Shown: positions 1 to 8,004, numbered from the stretch's first letter. The stretch: 38,808 bases of DNA from Planctomycetota bacterium (GCA_029979005.1 JAPOIJ010000025.1:1-38808); one strand, 5' to 3'. Made by a program: numbers and translations. The notes: a model not told the origin generated them from the letters alone.

Positions 1-553
1 GCACGACGTCGTCGTGATGTACCAAGCAAGTGCTCGGCAGGGTTCTCACAAAACCAAAAGTCGCGCAGAAGTCGCTGGTAACAAGAAGAAAATGTATCGC
101 CAAAAGGGTACGGGTAATGCTCGTGCGGGAAGTCGTCGCTCGAATATTCGTCGCGGCGGTGGGCATGCATTTGCAATCCGAAACCGGGACTACTCATATC
201 GACTTCCGCGAAAAGCCGTTCGGCTTGCCACTCGCATGGCGATGGCTGGGAAAATTCAAGATGAGCAAGTTGTTGTGCTCGATAGCCTCTCGATGGATGC
301 ACCCAAAACAAGTGCAATTGCCGGGATGTTGAAAACAATGGGGCTCGAAGGCAAGAGTGCGTTGATTACCACGGCAGAGCACGCTCCGGTTGTTTACAAG
401 AGTGCTCGCAACGTTCAACGTGTAGAGGTTTTGCCTGTGAGCGACCTCAATGCATTGGCAATCCTAAAGCCACACCGAGTTTTGGTGACAAAGGAAGCCA
501 TGGATCAATTAAAAGAAAAAACAAGTTCAGCAGCGGCTGAGGCGAAGGGTTAA
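1..553 (+). CDS. rplD: 50S ribosomal protein L4, 5'-truncated by window edge
   Basis: Large-subunit protein L4 binds 23S rRNA early in assembly, and its extended loop lines the exit tunnel. The visible frame starts at base 2 and reads HDVVVMYQASARQGSHKTKS, which lies inside the conserved N-terminal third of L4, so the real start is left of the window. The tunnel-loop segment is clear (YRQKGTGNARAGSRR followed by RRGGGHAF). The C-terminal half ends in a short Ala/Glu/Lys-rich tail. The stop is 6 nt before rplW, as expected for adjacent genes of the S10 operon. An internal ATG at 14 should not be taken as the start. The family assignment is very secure. Confidence 0.97.
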   Translation, partial: HDVVVMYQASARQGSHKTKSRAEVAGNKKKMYRQKGTGNARAGSRRSNIRRGGGHAFAIRNRDYSYRLPRKAVRLATRMAMAGKIQDEQVVVLDSLSMDAPKTSAIAGMLKTMGLEGKSALITTAEHAPVVYKSARNVQRVEVLPVSDLNALAILKPHRVLVTKEAMDQLKEKTSSAAAEAKG

Positions 554-559
554 TCAACG

Positions 560-895
560 ATGGGCAAAGTAATTACCAAGCGAGATCGAAAGCCGGCGCT
601 TCCCAAGAAGCTGGTTTTGGAACCACATCAGGTCATCCTCAAGCCAACTGTCACTGAAAAGGCGATGTATCAGTCGACGGAACTGAATCAGTACACCTTT
701 AAGGTGAATCCGTTGGCTACGAAAACTGATATCAAAAACGCTATTCAAAAGCTATTTGAGGTCAGAGTAACTGGAGTTTCGACGCAGGTCCGCAAGGGTA
801 AGCCGCGTCGATATAAGTTCCGGTTTGGACGCACGAAGGACTGGAAGAAGGCAATTGTCACTCTGCACCCAGAGGATAAGATCGACTTCTTTTAA
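560..895 (+). CDS. rplW: 50S ribosomal protein L23
   Basis: L23 binds 23S rRNA at the tunnel exit and docks trigger factor and SRP. At 111 aa it is slightly longer than the usual ~95-100 aa because about 25 basic residues precede the conserved core. The core starts near HQVILKPTVTEKA (residues 24-36), followed by YTFKVNPLATKTDIKNAIQ and VTGVSTQVRKGKPRR, the typical L23 fold. The ATG lies 6 nt after the rplD stop with no strong Shine-Dalgarno, so translation is probably coupled to rplD. The next gene, rplB, is 95 nt away across a spacer holding a perfect hairpin. Confidence 0.96.
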   Translation: MGKVITKRDRKPALPKKLVLEPHQVILKPTVTEKAMYQSTELNQYTFKVNPLATKTDIKNAIQKLFEVRVTGVSTQVRKGKPRRYKFRFGRTKDWKKAIVTLHPEDKIDFF

Positions 896-914
896 ACCAA
901 TCTGGAATTGGTTG

Positions 915-932
915 AGGAACCCTTGGGTTCCT
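915..932 (+). promoter_or_regulatory. Perfect inverted repeat in rplW-rplB spacer
   Basis: AGGAACCC (915-922), TT, GGGTTCCT (925-932): a perfect 8-bp dyad, or in RNA a 7-bp stem with a 4-nt loop. No T-run follows, so it is not a classical terminator. It could be an mRNA-stabilising or processing hairpin. The GAACCC/GGGTTC core reappears in the rplE-rpsN spacer at 5536-5552. Confidence 0.6.
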
Positions 933-990
933 GGATATCGAATGGCGATTCGGATAAGCAACGCAGACATAAACTAAACGGAATATTGCA

Positions 991-1848
991 ATGGCAATCA
1001 GAAAATACAAACCTACCTCGGCTGGACGGCGCGACGCGAGCGTTAGTGACTTTAAGGAGCTAACCAAAGGCGCCAAGCCGGAGAAAAGCCTCCTTCGCCC
1101 GATGGTCAAGACCGCCGGTCGTAATAATCAGGGGATTATTACAGCGCGGCATCGCGGCGGTGGCCATAAGCGACGCTACCGAATCATCGATTTCAAGCGT
1201 GACAAAGACGGTGTGAAAGGTGTCGTGAATTCAATTCAGTACGATCCCAATCGCAGTGCTTATATCGCATTGATCTATTACGTTGACGGCGAGAAGCGAT
1301 ACATCATCGCTCCCGAAGGTCTTGAAGTTGGCAATGTCGTTCTCAGTGGTCCGGAAGCACCTCCGACCGTTGGTAACTGCCTGCCGCTGAAGAACATCCC
1401 TTTGGCGACTGCGATTCACAATATCGAGATGCGACCAGGGCAGGGCGGTATTTTGTGTCGGAGTGCCGGAGTCGGCGCGACGTTAATGGCTCGTGAAGCA
1501 AAGTGGGCACAGATCTCATTGCCGAGTGGTGAAATTCGTCGCGTACCGGCCACCTGCCGAGCAACGATCGGAAAGGTTGGCCACTCTGAGCACGGTTCAG
1601 TCGTTCTCGGAAAAGCGGGTCGCTCGCGTTGGCTGGGACGTCGTCCGCACGTTCGCGGCACCGCGATGAACCCGGTTGACCACCCGCACGGTGGTGGTGA
1701 AGGACGCACCAAGGGTGGTCGTCATCCGGTGAGTCCATCGGGTGTTCCCGCCAAAGGTGGACGGACACGTCAGAAGGCAAAAGCATCCAATGCTTCTATT
1801 GTCCGGCGGCGTAAGTCAAAGCGTTACGGTCAGTTGAAAGTTAAATAA
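991..1848 (+). CDS. rplB: 50S ribosomal protein L2
   Basis: L2 is a universal 23S rRNA-binding protein near the peptidyl transferase centre and intersubunit bridge B7b. The 285-aa product is slightly longer than the usual ~275. Conserved blocks are [20 protein letters not shown] near residues 46-65, [20 protein letters not shown] in the middle, and the C-terminal block [21 protein letters not shown], which contains the functionally essential histidine region. It ends in a basic [14 protein letters not shown] tail. The ATG at 991 matches the family start ([14 protein letters not shown]). Confidence 0.98.
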   Translation: MAIRKYKPTSAGRRDASVSDFKELTKGAKPEKSLLRPMVKTAGRNNQGIITARHRGGGHKRRYRIIDFKRDKDGVKGVVNSIQYDPNRSAYIALIYYVDGEKRYIIAPEGLEVGNVVLSGPEAPPTVGNCLPLKNIPLATAIHNIEMRPGQGGILCRSAGVGATLMAREAKWAQISLPSGEIRRVPATCRATIGKVGHSEHGSVVLGKAGRSRWLGRRPHVRGTAMNPVDHPHGGGEGRTKGGRHPVSPSGVPAKGGRTRQKAKASNASIVRRRKSKRYGQLKVK

Positions 1849-1920
1849 AAATCGCGTTTAGGCACACCGGCCCTGCGAATTAAATGAGTGCGGCCGCTAA
1901 CCACAAGAACACAAAACATT

Positions 1921-2190
1921 ATGAGTAGATCACAGAAAAAAGGCCCTTTCGTCGACGAAAAGGTTTACCGAAAAGTCCAAAAGGCGGAAGCTGCTGGCTC
2001 AAAAGAACCCATCAAAACATGGGCTCGGGCTTGCACTGTAATTCCGGAATTTATTGGATACACTTTTCTGATCCACGACGGTCGAAAGCATGTCAAAGTT
2101 TTAATGACCGAAGACATGGTTGGACACAAGTTCGGTGAGTTCGCTCCTTCGCGAACCTTTAAGGGGCACGGTGGCGGCAAGAAGCGATAG
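1921..2190 (+). CDS. rpsS: 30S ribosomal protein S19
   Basis: S19 sits in the 30S head with S13 and contacts A-site tRNA. The ATG at 1921 gives an 89-aa product starting [14 protein letters not shown], the expected family N-terminus. An upstream in-frame start at 1888 would add 11 non-conserved residues ([11 protein letters not shown]) and is rejected. The conserved C-terminus [18 protein letters not shown] is present. The stop is followed immediately by a perfect hairpin at 2191. Confidence 0.97.
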   Translation: MSRSQKKGPFVDEKVYRKVQKAEAAGSKEPIKTWARACTVIPEFIGYTFLIHDGRKHVKVLMTEDMVGHKFGEFAPSRTFKGHGGGKKR

Positions 2191-2203
2191 TCGCACGGTG
2201 CGA
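2191..2203 (+). promoter_or_regulatory. Inverted repeat directly after rpsS stop
   Basis: TCGCAC (2191-2196), G, GTGCGA (2198-2203): a perfect 6-bp dyad abutting the rpsS stop codon. As RNA it would fold with a slightly larger loop. There is no T-run. It belongs to the series of spacer hairpins in this operon. Confidence 0.5.
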
Positions 2204-2262
2204 TCCGCTGGCAGCAACCGGCTTTAAATTAAAACAAGCACGATTTAGACGCAGACATTAAC

Positions 2263-2610
2263 ATGGCATTTCAATCACAACATCGTTACGCACGAATTAG
2301 CGCACGAAAAGTTCGACCTTTGGCCGATTTGGTTCGTGGGAAATTCGTGGACGAAGCTTTGGATATTCTTAAGTACCAGCCCCAGCGGGGAGCAAGAATG
2401 CTTGAGAAGGTTATCAAAAGTGCTTTGGCGAACGCTCAGGATCCGGGCCAAAACCCCGGAAAAATCGTCGAAGAGCACAACCTGTTTATTTCCGAGGTGT
2501 GCATCGACGGAGGCCCGATGTTTAAGCGAGTACGACCGCGTGCTCGAGGCATGTCGTTCATGATCAAGAAACGCATGTCGCACATTCGTGTCGGCATCGA
2601 CGAAGTATAA
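2263..2610 (+). CDS. rplV: 50S ribosomal protein L22
   Basis: L22 binds all 23S rRNA domains, and its beta-hairpin reaches into the exit tunnel (macrolide site). The 115-aa product is the normal length. Diagnostic features are RYARISARKVRPLADLVRGK at residues 8-27, KSALANAQDP, and the hairpin region PMFKRVRPRARGMSFMIKKR near the C-terminus. The ATG at 2263 is the family start. rpsC follows after 38 nt. Confidence 0.97.
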   Translation: MAFQSQHRYARISARKVRPLADLVRGKFVDEALDILKYQPQRGARMLEKVIKSALANAQDPGQNPGKIVEEHNLFISEVCIDGGPMFKRVRPRARGMSFMIKKRMSHIRVGIDEV

Positions 2611-2648
2611 AAACAAAACAATAACAACTGTCGTTTAGTGAGTCACAG

Positions 2649-3356
2649 ATGGGTCAAAAAGTAAATCCAATCGCGTTTCGAACCGGGGTCATGGAAGGCT
2701 GGAAAAGCCGGTGGTATGCCCCCAAAGCTGAATTTGCGACGCTCTTGGTGGAAGACAAAAAGATTCGCGATTTTGTGCAAAAGCACCCAACGCAGAATTA
2801 CAAGGCAGCCGGAATTGACCGGGTTGAGATCGAGCGGACACGCGATGAAGTGAAGGTCACTTTGTTCGTCGCTCGCCCTGGCCTGATCATCGGCAAAAAA
2901 GGACAAGAAGTAGAACGGCTTCAAAACGAGATGCAAAACCTTATCGGGCGGCGTATCAACCTGAAAGTCGAAGAAATCGGTCGCCCTGATTTACAAGCTC
3001 AGCTTGTGGCCGAAAAGATTGCAGAACAATTACAGCGTCGAGCCAGCTTCCGCCGAACCATGAAGCGGGCTGCAGAAGAGTCAATGGACGCAGGTGCAAA
3101 AGGCATCAAAGTTCAGTTGGCCGGACGTTTAGGTGGTGCAGAAATGGCACGCCGAGAGAAACACATTAGCGGTTCGATTCCGTTGAGCACAATTCGCGCG
3201 AAAATCAGTTATGGTTTCAGCGAAGCGTTAACTGCTCAAGGGCATATCGGAGTTCAAGTTTGGATTAACCAAGGTAATTACGGAGACGAAGTCGATGGCT
3301 CAGATGCCAAAACGGGTCAAGCATCGAAAGGTCCAAAGAGGTCATATAAAAGGTAA
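2649..3356 (+). CDS. rpsC: 30S ribosomal protein S3
   Basis: S3 forms part of the mRNA entry channel and helicase site on the 30S subunit. The 235-aa protein begins MGQKVNPIAFRTGVMEGWKS. It carries the type-II KH domain around residues 40-110 with the motif GLIIGKKGQEVE, then the C-terminal domain (GAKGIKVQLAGRLGGAEMAR, SGSIPLSTIRAKISYG). The tail after IGVQVWINQG is an extra basic stretch ending GQASKGPKRSYKR. This tail is encoded in DNA that also encodes the start of rplP in another frame (62-nt overlap), so its sequence is constrained by rplP. Confidence 0.97.
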   Translation: MGQKVNPIAFRTGVMEGWKSRWYAPKAEFATLLVEDKKIRDFVQKHPTQNYKAAGIDRVEIERTRDEVKVTLFVARPGLIIGKKGQEVERLQNEMQNLIGRRINLKVEEIGRPDLQAQLVAEKIAEQLQRRASFRRTMKRAAEESMDAGAKGIKVQLAGRLGGAEMARREKHISGSIPLSTIRAKISYGFSEALTAQGHIGVQVWINQGNYGDEVDGSDAKTGQASKGPKRSYKR

Positions 3357-3711
3357 CGCTACTCGAGGTAATACCGTTATCTTTGGTGACTACGGTCTCC
3401 AGTCGCTTGATCCAGGCTGGCTGAAGGCTCAGACCATCGAAGCAGGTCGTATTGCGGCCCAACAATATATTCGTGGAATTGGAAAACTATACATTCGGGT
3501 GTTTCCGCACCGGTCGATTACATCGACTCCGTTGGAAACCAGGATGGGTAAGGGTAAGGGTGAACCTGAGTATTGGGTCGCCACGATTAAGCCCGGAACC
3601 GTCTTGTACGAATTAAGTGGTGTGACCGAACAGCAGGCAAAAATTTGCTTTGCTCGCTTGGCTCACAAGATGCCATTCCGCGTACGAATGGTAAAACGCC
3701 GGCCGATCTAA
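3295..3711 (+). CDS. rplP: 50S ribosomal protein L16
   Basis: L16 organises the A-site region of the 50S subunit. The 138-aa product shows MPKRVKHRKVQRGHIKGNA at the N-terminus and later PLETRMGKGKGEPEYWVA and LAHKMPFRVRMVKRR. The start lies inside rpsC: ATG at 3295 has a GGAG Shine-Dalgarno at 3282-3285 with 9-nt spacing, while ATG at 3304 would give the canonical MPKR start. Either way the two genes overlap out of frame by 62 or 53 nt. The conserved MPKR block cannot begin later, so the overlap is real. Confidence 0.96.
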   Translation: MAQMPKRVKHRKVQRGHIKGNATRGNTVIFGDYGLQSLDPGWLKAQTIEAGRIAAQQYIRGIGKLYIRVFPHRSITSTPLETRMGKGKGEPEYWVATIKPGTVLYELSGVTEQQAKICFARLAHKMPFRVRMVKRRPI

Positions 3712-3720
3712 CCATCGGTC

Positions 3721-3735
3721 GACGCGGAAGGCGTC
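3721..3735 (+). promoter_or_regulatory. Hairpin in rplP-rpmC spacer
   Basis: GACGC (3721-3725), GGAAG, GCGTC (3731-3735): a perfect 5-bp stem 9 nt after the rplP stop, without a T-run. A further imperfect TCCG/CGGA pair lies just downstream. It is another member of the spacer-hairpin series. Confidence 0.45.
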
Positions 3736-3811
3736 CTCACGTCATTTCCGGAACTACGGATAAAAGAACAGCACAACAATTACGTAAAGCGAACTGAAAA
3801 GCGAACTGATC

Positions 3812-4033
3812 ATGGCGACCCTATCAGAACTACGGGAAATGAGTAACGAGCAAATGGCAGCCGTCCTCCGTGAGGCGTGCAAAGATTTGTTTCAGTTGCG
3901 AATTAAGGCACAAACCGATCGCTTAGATGTTCCATCGGAACTGAAACGGAACCGCAAGCTGGTAGCTCGGATCAAAACGATTCAGAGACAACGTGAAATC
4001 GAAGCGGCCAAGGCTGCCGGTAACGAATCGTAA
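3812..4033 (+). CDS. rpmC: 50S ribosomal protein L29
   Basis: L29 is a two-helix protein next to L23 at the tunnel exit. The 73-aa product begins MATLSELREMSNEQMAAVLR and keeps the conserved LFQLRIKAQTDRLDVPSELK and RKLVARIKTIQRQRE segments. It is of normal length. It lies 100 nt downstream of rplP in an unusually long spacer. The stop codon is part of a 6-bp stem at 4028-4044. Confidence 0.95.
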   Translation: MATLSELREMSNEQMAAVLREACKDLFQLRIKAQTDRLDVPSELKRNRKLVARIKTIQRQREIEAAKAAGNES

Positions 4034-4044
4034 ACCGGTTACGA
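4028..4044 (+). promoter_or_regulatory. Hairpin overlapping rpmC stop codon
   Basis: TCGTAA (4028-4033), ACCGG, TTACGA (4039-4044): a perfect 6-bp stem with a 5-nt loop. The left arm contains the rpmC TAA stop (4031-4033). No T-run follows. Confidence 0.45.
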
Positions 4045-4095
4045 AATAAGTGCGAAAACGAAAACAATAAGAGTAAGAAGAAACTGGAATAACAA

Positions 4096-4458
4096 ATGCC
4101 GAAACGAATTTTAACCGGTCGTGTCAAAAGCGACAAAATGGACAAGACGCGAGTCGTTCAGATTGCACGCCTGGTTCGGCACCCAAAGTACGGCAAGATC
4201 TATCGCGATCGTACCACTTGCTACGTTCACGATGAGAACAATGAGTCAAAGGAAGGTGACACGGTTCAGATTATCGAATCAGCTCCACTCTCCAAGAAAA
4301 AACGCTGGGCTTTGGTTAGTGTAGTTGAGAAGAGCAACGAAGTTGACGTTGCAGCCATGAAGGCCGCACGTAAGCTCAAAGAATCAGCTGAAGACAGTGC
4401 AGCGGATGCGACCGAAACAAATGCGGAAGCAGTGACAGAAGAAACGGCGTCTGAATAA
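4096..4458 (+). CDS. rpsQ: 30S ribosomal protein S17 with acidic C-terminal extension
   Basis: S17 is an early-binding 16S rRNA protein (OB fold). The core, residues 1 to about 85, is typical: [62 protein letters not shown]. The protein is 120 aa against about 85-90 usually. The surplus is a C-terminal Ala/Glu/Asp/Thr-rich tail ([20 protein letters not shown]), presumably disordered and strongly acidic, which is odd on an rRNA-binding protein. The ATG at 4096 matches the family start. Confidence 0.95.
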   Translation: MPKRILTGRVKSDKMDKTRVVQIARLVRHPKYGKIYRDRTTCYVHDENNESKEGDTVQIIESAPLSKKKRWALVSVVEKSNEVDVAAMKAARKLKESAEDSAADATETNAEAVTEETASE

Positions 4459-4515
4459 GATCGAGTCCGACGCTTAAAACGACAGATACAAAACACCTTT
4501 ATACGTTGACGAATC

Positions 4516-4884
4516 ATGATTCAAGCAGAAACCAGACTTGCGGTCGCTGATAACACAGGTGCACGAGAAATCATGTGCATCAAAGTACTCGGAGGTTCGC
4601 GTCGTCGAACCGCCGGACTTGGTGACGTAATCGTTTGCAGTGTCAAAAGCGTTATCCCAGGTAGCGACATTAAGAAGAAAGCAATTGTCCGTGCGGTCAT
4701 CGTTCGGTGCAAAAAAGGAACTCGCCGCGAGGATGGCAGCTACATTAAGTTTGACAGCAACGCTGCAGTAATCATCGACAAAGACAAGAACCCTCGCGGT
4801 ACGCGTATTTTCGGTGCGGTTGCCCGTGAATTGCGTGACAAGAATTACATGAAAATCGTCAGCCTGGCCAACGAAGTCATCTAA
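4516..4884 (+). CDS. rplN: 50S ribosomal protein L14
   Basis: L14 contacts 23S rRNA and intersubunit bridge B8. The 122-aa product is canonical in length and sequence: [20 protein letters not shown], then [20 protein letters not shown], and the C-terminal [20 protein letters not shown]. In most bacteria rplX (L24) follows immediately. Here only 79 non-coding bases separate the stop from the rplE ATG, so rplX is absent from this position. Confidence 0.97.
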   Translation: MIQAETRLAVADNTGAREIMCIKVLGGSRRRTAGLGDVIVCSVKSVIPGSDIKKKAIVRAVIVRCKKGTRREDGSYIKFDSNAAVIIDKDKNPRGTRIFGAVARELRDKNYMKIVSLANEVI

Positions 4885-4963
4885 TTAGGCCAACGAGAAT
4901 ACAGAGACAAATAAACGAATAGCAGTTGGAATCATCAACAGCTCACCAGAAAAAGCAGAAACC

Positions 4964-5518
4964 ATGGCTCGACTAAGAGAACAATACAAAGAAACGATTC
5001 TTCCCGAATTGAAAACTAAATTCGGAAGAGAGAACATACTTTCGTTGCCACGAATGGAAAAGGTCGTGATCAACATGGGAGTCGGTTCAGCGACACAAGA
5101 CAAAAAAGAACTTGCCGATGCAAACGCGGCCATGACGTTAATTGCTGGTCAAAAACCGGTAATTACCAAAGCCCGAAAATCGATTGCCAACTTTCGCCTT
5201 CGTGAAGGTCAGGCAATCGGTTGTAAGGTGACGTTGCGTGGAGACCGAATGTACGAATTCATGGATCGCCTCTTTTCATTGGCTTTGCCACGCGTTCGTG
5301 ACTTTCGCGGAATTAGTGAAAAGGCGTTTGATGGCCGGGGCAATTACAGCTTAGGTCTGACCGAATACGGAGTTTTCCCAGAATTGAACCCGGATAAATT
5401 TACCCGGAAACAAGGGATGAACATCGTATTTGTAACGTCGACCGATTGCGACGAAGAGGGACGTGAGTTGCTTCGGATGTTTGGGATGCCTTTTAAGGAT
5501 TCCAACAAAAAAGACTAG
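4964..5518 (+). CDS. rplE: 50S ribosomal protein L5
   Basis: L5 binds 5S rRNA and contacts S13 and P-site tRNA. The 184-aa product is of normal length. Recognisable blocks are MEKVVINMGVGSATQDKKEL, GQKPVITKARKSIANFRLRE, GCKVTLRGDRMYEFMDRLFS and ALPRVRDFRGISEKAFDGRG. It directly follows rplN because rplX is missing. A spacer of about 106 nt with two hairpins separates it from rpsN. Confidence 0.97.
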   Translation: MARLREQYKETILPELKTKFGRENILSLPRMEKVVINMGVGSATQDKKELADANAAMTLIAGQKPVITKARKSIANFRLREGQAIGCKVTLRGDRMYEFMDRLFSLALPRVRDFRGISEKAFDGRGNYSLGLTEYGVFPELNPDKFTRKQGMNIVFVTSTDCDEEGRELLRMFGMPFKDSNKKD

Positions 5519-5535
5519 ATACGACGATAGATTTA

Positions 5536-5583
5536 GAACCCCCGTTGGGTTCGATAAGAATAGGTGATCGAGCCACAGGGCTC
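5536..5583 (+). promoter_or_regulatory. Two tandem hairpins in rplE-rpsN spacer
   Basis: Hairpin 1 is GAACCC (5536-5541), CCGTT, GGGTTC (5547-5552). Hairpin 2 is GAGCC (5570-5574), ACAG, GGCTC (5579-5583); beyond one mismatch its stem extends with four more pairs. Neither has a T-run. The AACCC/GGGTT core matches the rplW-rplB hairpin at 915-932. Confidence 0.55.
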
Positions 5584-5624
5584 AATCGAACGTACTTAAA
5601 CAGAATTTTTTACAGGCTTTTGTT

Positions 5625-5807
5625 GTGGCAAGAAAATCGAAGATCGCTAAAGCGTCTCGACCGAAGTACCCGGTTCGCCGTGAGCGACGGTGTAAATTGT
5701 GTGGCCGCCCCCGTGCGGTTTATCGCAAATTTGGCGTGTGTCGAATCTGCTTTCGCAACCTTGCTGATCAGGGAGTAATCCCGGGTCTTCGCAAGGCAAG
5801 TTGGTAA
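5625..5807 (+). CDS. rpsN: 30S ribosomal protein S14, zinc-binding type
   Basis: S14 lies in the 30S head. This 60-aa form is the short, zinc-binding (C+) type: CKLCGRPR and [22 protein letters not shown] provide the CxxC...CxxC zinc knuckle at about residues 23-26 and 39-42. The start is GTG (5625), giving [20 protein letters not shown] after fMet; no in-frame ATG exists. rpsH follows after 26 nt. Short type-Z S14 is usual where the gene stays in the spc operon. Confidence 0.96.
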   Translation: MARKSKIAKASRPKYPVRRERRCKLCGRPRAVYRKFGVCRICFRNLADQGVIPGLRKASW

Positions 5808-5833
5808 AGGCAAGTTAAGGGAAACAAGCGACT

Positions 5834-6229
5834 ATGATGACTGACCCAATTGCCGACATGCTTACTCGCATCCGCAACGCGGTGAGCGTGGAACGGCCCA
5901 ACGTGGAAATGCCAATTTCCAAGGTCAAAAGTGGTGTGGCAGAAGTACTCAAACGAGAGGGCTTCATATGGGACTGGAAAGCCGAAGAAGGCGAACCGGT
6001 TGGCCAACTACAGATTGATTTAAAATACGGACCAAGCGGCGAAAAAGTAATTCGCCACGTAAAACGTGTCAGTAAACCCGGTTGCCGGGTCTACTCCAGT
6101 GCACGTGATTTGCGACCGGTCTTGAATGGCTTAGGTATTTCGATCCTCAGCACCAGCAAAGGTGTGATGAGCGATCGGGAAGCCCGCCAGCAAAAAGTCG
6201 GTGGCGAAGTGTTGTGTGAAGTCTGGTAA
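5834..6229 (+). CDS. rpsH: 30S ribosomal protein S8
   Basis: S8 is a primary 16S rRNA-binding protein and, in enterobacteria, the translational autoregulator of the spc operon. The 131-aa product starts MMTDPIADMLTRIRNAVSVE, the family signature, and ends with VLNGLGISILSTSKGVMSDREAR followed by VGGEVLCEVW, the conserved C-terminal RNA-binding part. Two adjacent ATG codons (5834 and 5837) are both possible starts. Confidence 0.97.
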   Translation: MMTDPIADMLTRIRNAVSVERPNVEMPISKVKSGVAEVLKREGFIWDWKAEEGEPVGQLQIDLKYGPSGEKVIRHVKRVSKPGCRVYSSARDLRPVLNGLGISILSTSKGVMSDREARQQKVGGEVLCEVW

Positions 6230-6267
6230 GAGGTTCGCCTGACCAGAAATGAGTCAGCCGAATTCAA

Positions 6268-6314
6268 ACGGGGCAACCCGTCCGAATCTGGCCCAGAATT
6301 GCCGAGCACTCGGC
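6268..6314 (+). promoter_or_regulatory. Two hairpins in rpsH-rplF spacer
   Basis: The first is ACGGG (6268-6272), GCAA, CCCGT (6277-6281), a perfect stem closed by a GNRA-type tetraloop. The second is GCCGAG (6301-6306), CA, CTCGGC (6309-6314). Neither is followed by a T-run. A hairpin with the same GCAA loop occurs in the rplO-secY spacer. Confidence 0.55.
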
Positions 6315-6351
6315 GGTTCTGATACAAAAAACAAATTGTTGGAAAAGATCC

Positions 6352-6888
6352 ATGTCAAGAATTGGCAATAAACCTGTCTCAATCGTTGATGGTGTAACCG
6401 TCAGCGTGACTGATGGAAACATTGATATCGAAGGCCCCAAAGGCAAATTGAGCTACCGGCATCGCCCGGAAGTTTCGGTGGTCGTGGAAGATGGACTCGT
6501 GAAGGTTTCGCGTGGGCGAAATGATAAACACTCACGGGCATTTCACGGACTGACTCGCGCTTTGGTGCAAAACATGATTGTCGGTGTTAAAGACGGCTAC
6601 GAGAAAAAGCTTGAACTCCAGGGCGTCGGTTACGTCTGTCAGATTGCGGGCAAACAACTGAAACTGCGAGTTGGCCTAGCCAATGAACTGGTAAAAGACA
6701 TTCCTGATGGACTCGAAGTCACCTGTCCTGACCAGACTCACGTCGATGTAAAAGGTTGTGATAAACAAAAAGTCGGCCAATTTGCCGCAGAGGTTCGCTC
6801 ACTGCGGAAACCGGAACCTTACAAAGGAAAAGGGATTCGGTACGTTGGCGAGCATGTGAAACTTAAAGCGGGTAAATCAGCTCAGTAA
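6352..6888 (+). CDS. rplF: 50S ribosomal protein L6
   Basis: L6 lies near the sarcin-ricin loop and GTPase centre. The 178-aa product has normal length and the two-domain layout: MSRIGNKPVSIVDGVTVSVT and IDIEGPKGKLSYRHRPEV in the first half, then GYEKKLELQGVGYVCQIAG and the C-terminal signature PEPYKGKGIRYVGEHVKLKAGK. The ATG at 6352 is the family start. The spacer after it contains a perfect 9-bp stem. Confidence 0.97.
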   Translation: MSRIGNKPVSIVDGVTVSVTDGNIDIEGPKGKLSYRHRPEVSVVVEDGLVKVSRGRNDKHSRAFHGLTRALVQNMIVGVKDGYEKKLELQGVGYVCQIAGKQLKLRVGLANELVKDIPDGLEVTCPDQTHVDVKGCDKQKVGQFAAEVRSLRKPEPYKGKGIRYVGEHVKLKAGKSAQ

Positions 6889-6895
6889 TTGTAGG

Positions 6896-6918
6896 TTCCA
6901 GTAAATGGATTACTGGAA
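6896..6918 (+). promoter_or_regulatory. Perfect 9-bp hairpin in rplF-rplR spacer
   Basis: TTCCAGTAA (6896-6904), ATGGA, TTACTGGAA (6910-6918). This is the longest perfect stem in the ribosomal operon, beginning 7 nt after the rplF stop. The following sequence is G-rich (GGGTTTGGGCGG), so it is not an intrinsic terminator. Confidence 0.6.
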
Positions 6919-6968
6919 GGGTTTGGGCGGTTGTTCGGTTGGAAATAAAATAAAAGCGAGATAGTTCG

Positions 6969-7337
6969 GTGAGAAAACAAAAACTAGTTAACAAGCAGCG
7001 TTGGCGTCGCACAAACCGTGTGCGCAAGAAACTGCGTGGTGATGCCACTTGCCCACGGTTGAGTGTCCGCCGCAGTAACAAGCACCTGTATTGTCAACTG
7101 ATAGACGACGATGCCGGCAAGACACTCGCCTCCGCAAGTACACGTGATAAATCGCTCGCCGACCAGATTGGTTATGGCGGAAACTGCGAAGCCGCAAAAA
7201 TCATCGGGGCAGCGATCGCCGAAAGAGCAATTGCCGCCGGAGTCACCGAAGCTTGTTTCGACCGCGGACCTTACAAATTCCACGGACGGGTCGCAGAACT
7301 CGCGAACGCAGCACGCGAAGGCGGATTGAAGTTTTAG
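6969..7337 (+). CDS. rplR: 50S ribosomal protein L18
   Basis: L18 binds 5S rRNA together with L5. The 122-aa product starts at GTG 6969 ([20 protein letters not shown]). It contains [20 protein letters not shown] and the C-terminal 5S-binding motif [26 protein letters not shown]. Length is typical. No ATG lies nearby upstream in frame, so GTG is accepted. Confidence 0.96.
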   Translation: MRKQKLVNKQRWRRTNRVRKKLRGDATCPRLSVRRSNKHLYCQLIDDDAGKTLASASTRDKSLADQIGYGGNCEAAKIIGAAIAERAIAAGVTEACFDRGPYKFHGRVAELANAAREGGLKF

Positions 7338-7349
7338 TGAATGAAGGAA

Positions 7350-7381
7350 AGGAGCAGTCACCGGACATCCGGTCGGCTCCT
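7350..7381 (+). promoter_or_regulatory. Two-level stem-loop in rplR-rpsE spacer
   Basis: The outer stem is AGGAGC (7350-7355) with GCTCCT (7376-7381). The inner stem is ACCGG (7360-7364), ACAT, CCGGT (7369-7373). A short TTTT occurs five bases later, so weak termination or attenuation is possible, but the genes on both sides belong to the same operon. Confidence 0.5.
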
Positions 7382-7491
7382 GCTGGTTTTAAACAGCAAA
7401 TTGCGAGTAGAATTTAAACAAGAAATCAAATACGAACTGTTAGAATGAATCACGCCCAGGCGGATTCATTATGAAAACATCGAGGTAGAAA

Positions 7492-8004
7492 GTGGCTAAA
7501 GGCAACCGAAAAGACAACCGGAAAGATCAGGACAAGCCCAGTTCCGGTTTGATCGAGAGAACGGTAAAAATCAAACGATGTGCTGCCGTGGTAAAAGGCG
7601 GTCGCCGATTCAGTTTTGCAGCCATGGTTGTCTGTGGTGATGGCAAAGGAAAAGTCGGCTGGGGCTACGGCAAAGCTAACGAAGTTCAGCCAAGCGTTGA
7701 GAAAGCAAACAAACAGGCTTCAAGATCACTCGTCAACGTCAACATGGTGGATGGATCAATTCCACACCGGATCGACGGACGATTTGGTGCAGCTCGGGTT
7801 GTGCTTTTGCCAGCCGGTCCTGGTACCGGTATCATTGCCGGCTCTGCGGTTCGCGCAGTTTGCGAAGCTGCCGGCGTTAAGAACATTTTGACCAAGAGCT
7901 TCGGGAGCAACAATCCAGTAACGCTTGTGAAAGCCACGATTGAAGCTCTTCAACATGCACGAACAAAGGACGACGTAGAGCGTCTGCGAGGAGTCCAGCT
8001 GTGA
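7492..8004 (+). CDS. rpsE: 30S ribosomal protein S5
   Basis: S5 shapes the mRNA entrance and affects decoding accuracy. The 170-aa product starts at GTG 7492. It carries the N-terminal double-stranded-RNA-binding domain ([37 protein letters not shown]) and the C-terminal domain ([41 protein letters not shown]). Its stop overlaps the rplO start by 4 nt (GTGA). rpmD (L30), which often lies between these two genes, is absent. Confidence 0.97.
   Translation: MAKGNRKDNRKDQDKPSSGLIERTVKIKRCAAVVKGGRRFSFAAMVVCGDGKGKVGWGYGKANEVQPSVEKANKQASRSLVNVNMVDGSIPHRIDGRFGAARVVLLPAGPGTGIIAGSAVRAVCEAAGVKNILTKSFGSNNPVTLVKATIEALQHARTKDDVERLRGVQL

Noticed and set aside
1343..1786. Long antisense frames over rplB
   Set aside because: They are reverse-frame shadows of a conserved ribosomal gene with no independent protein features.
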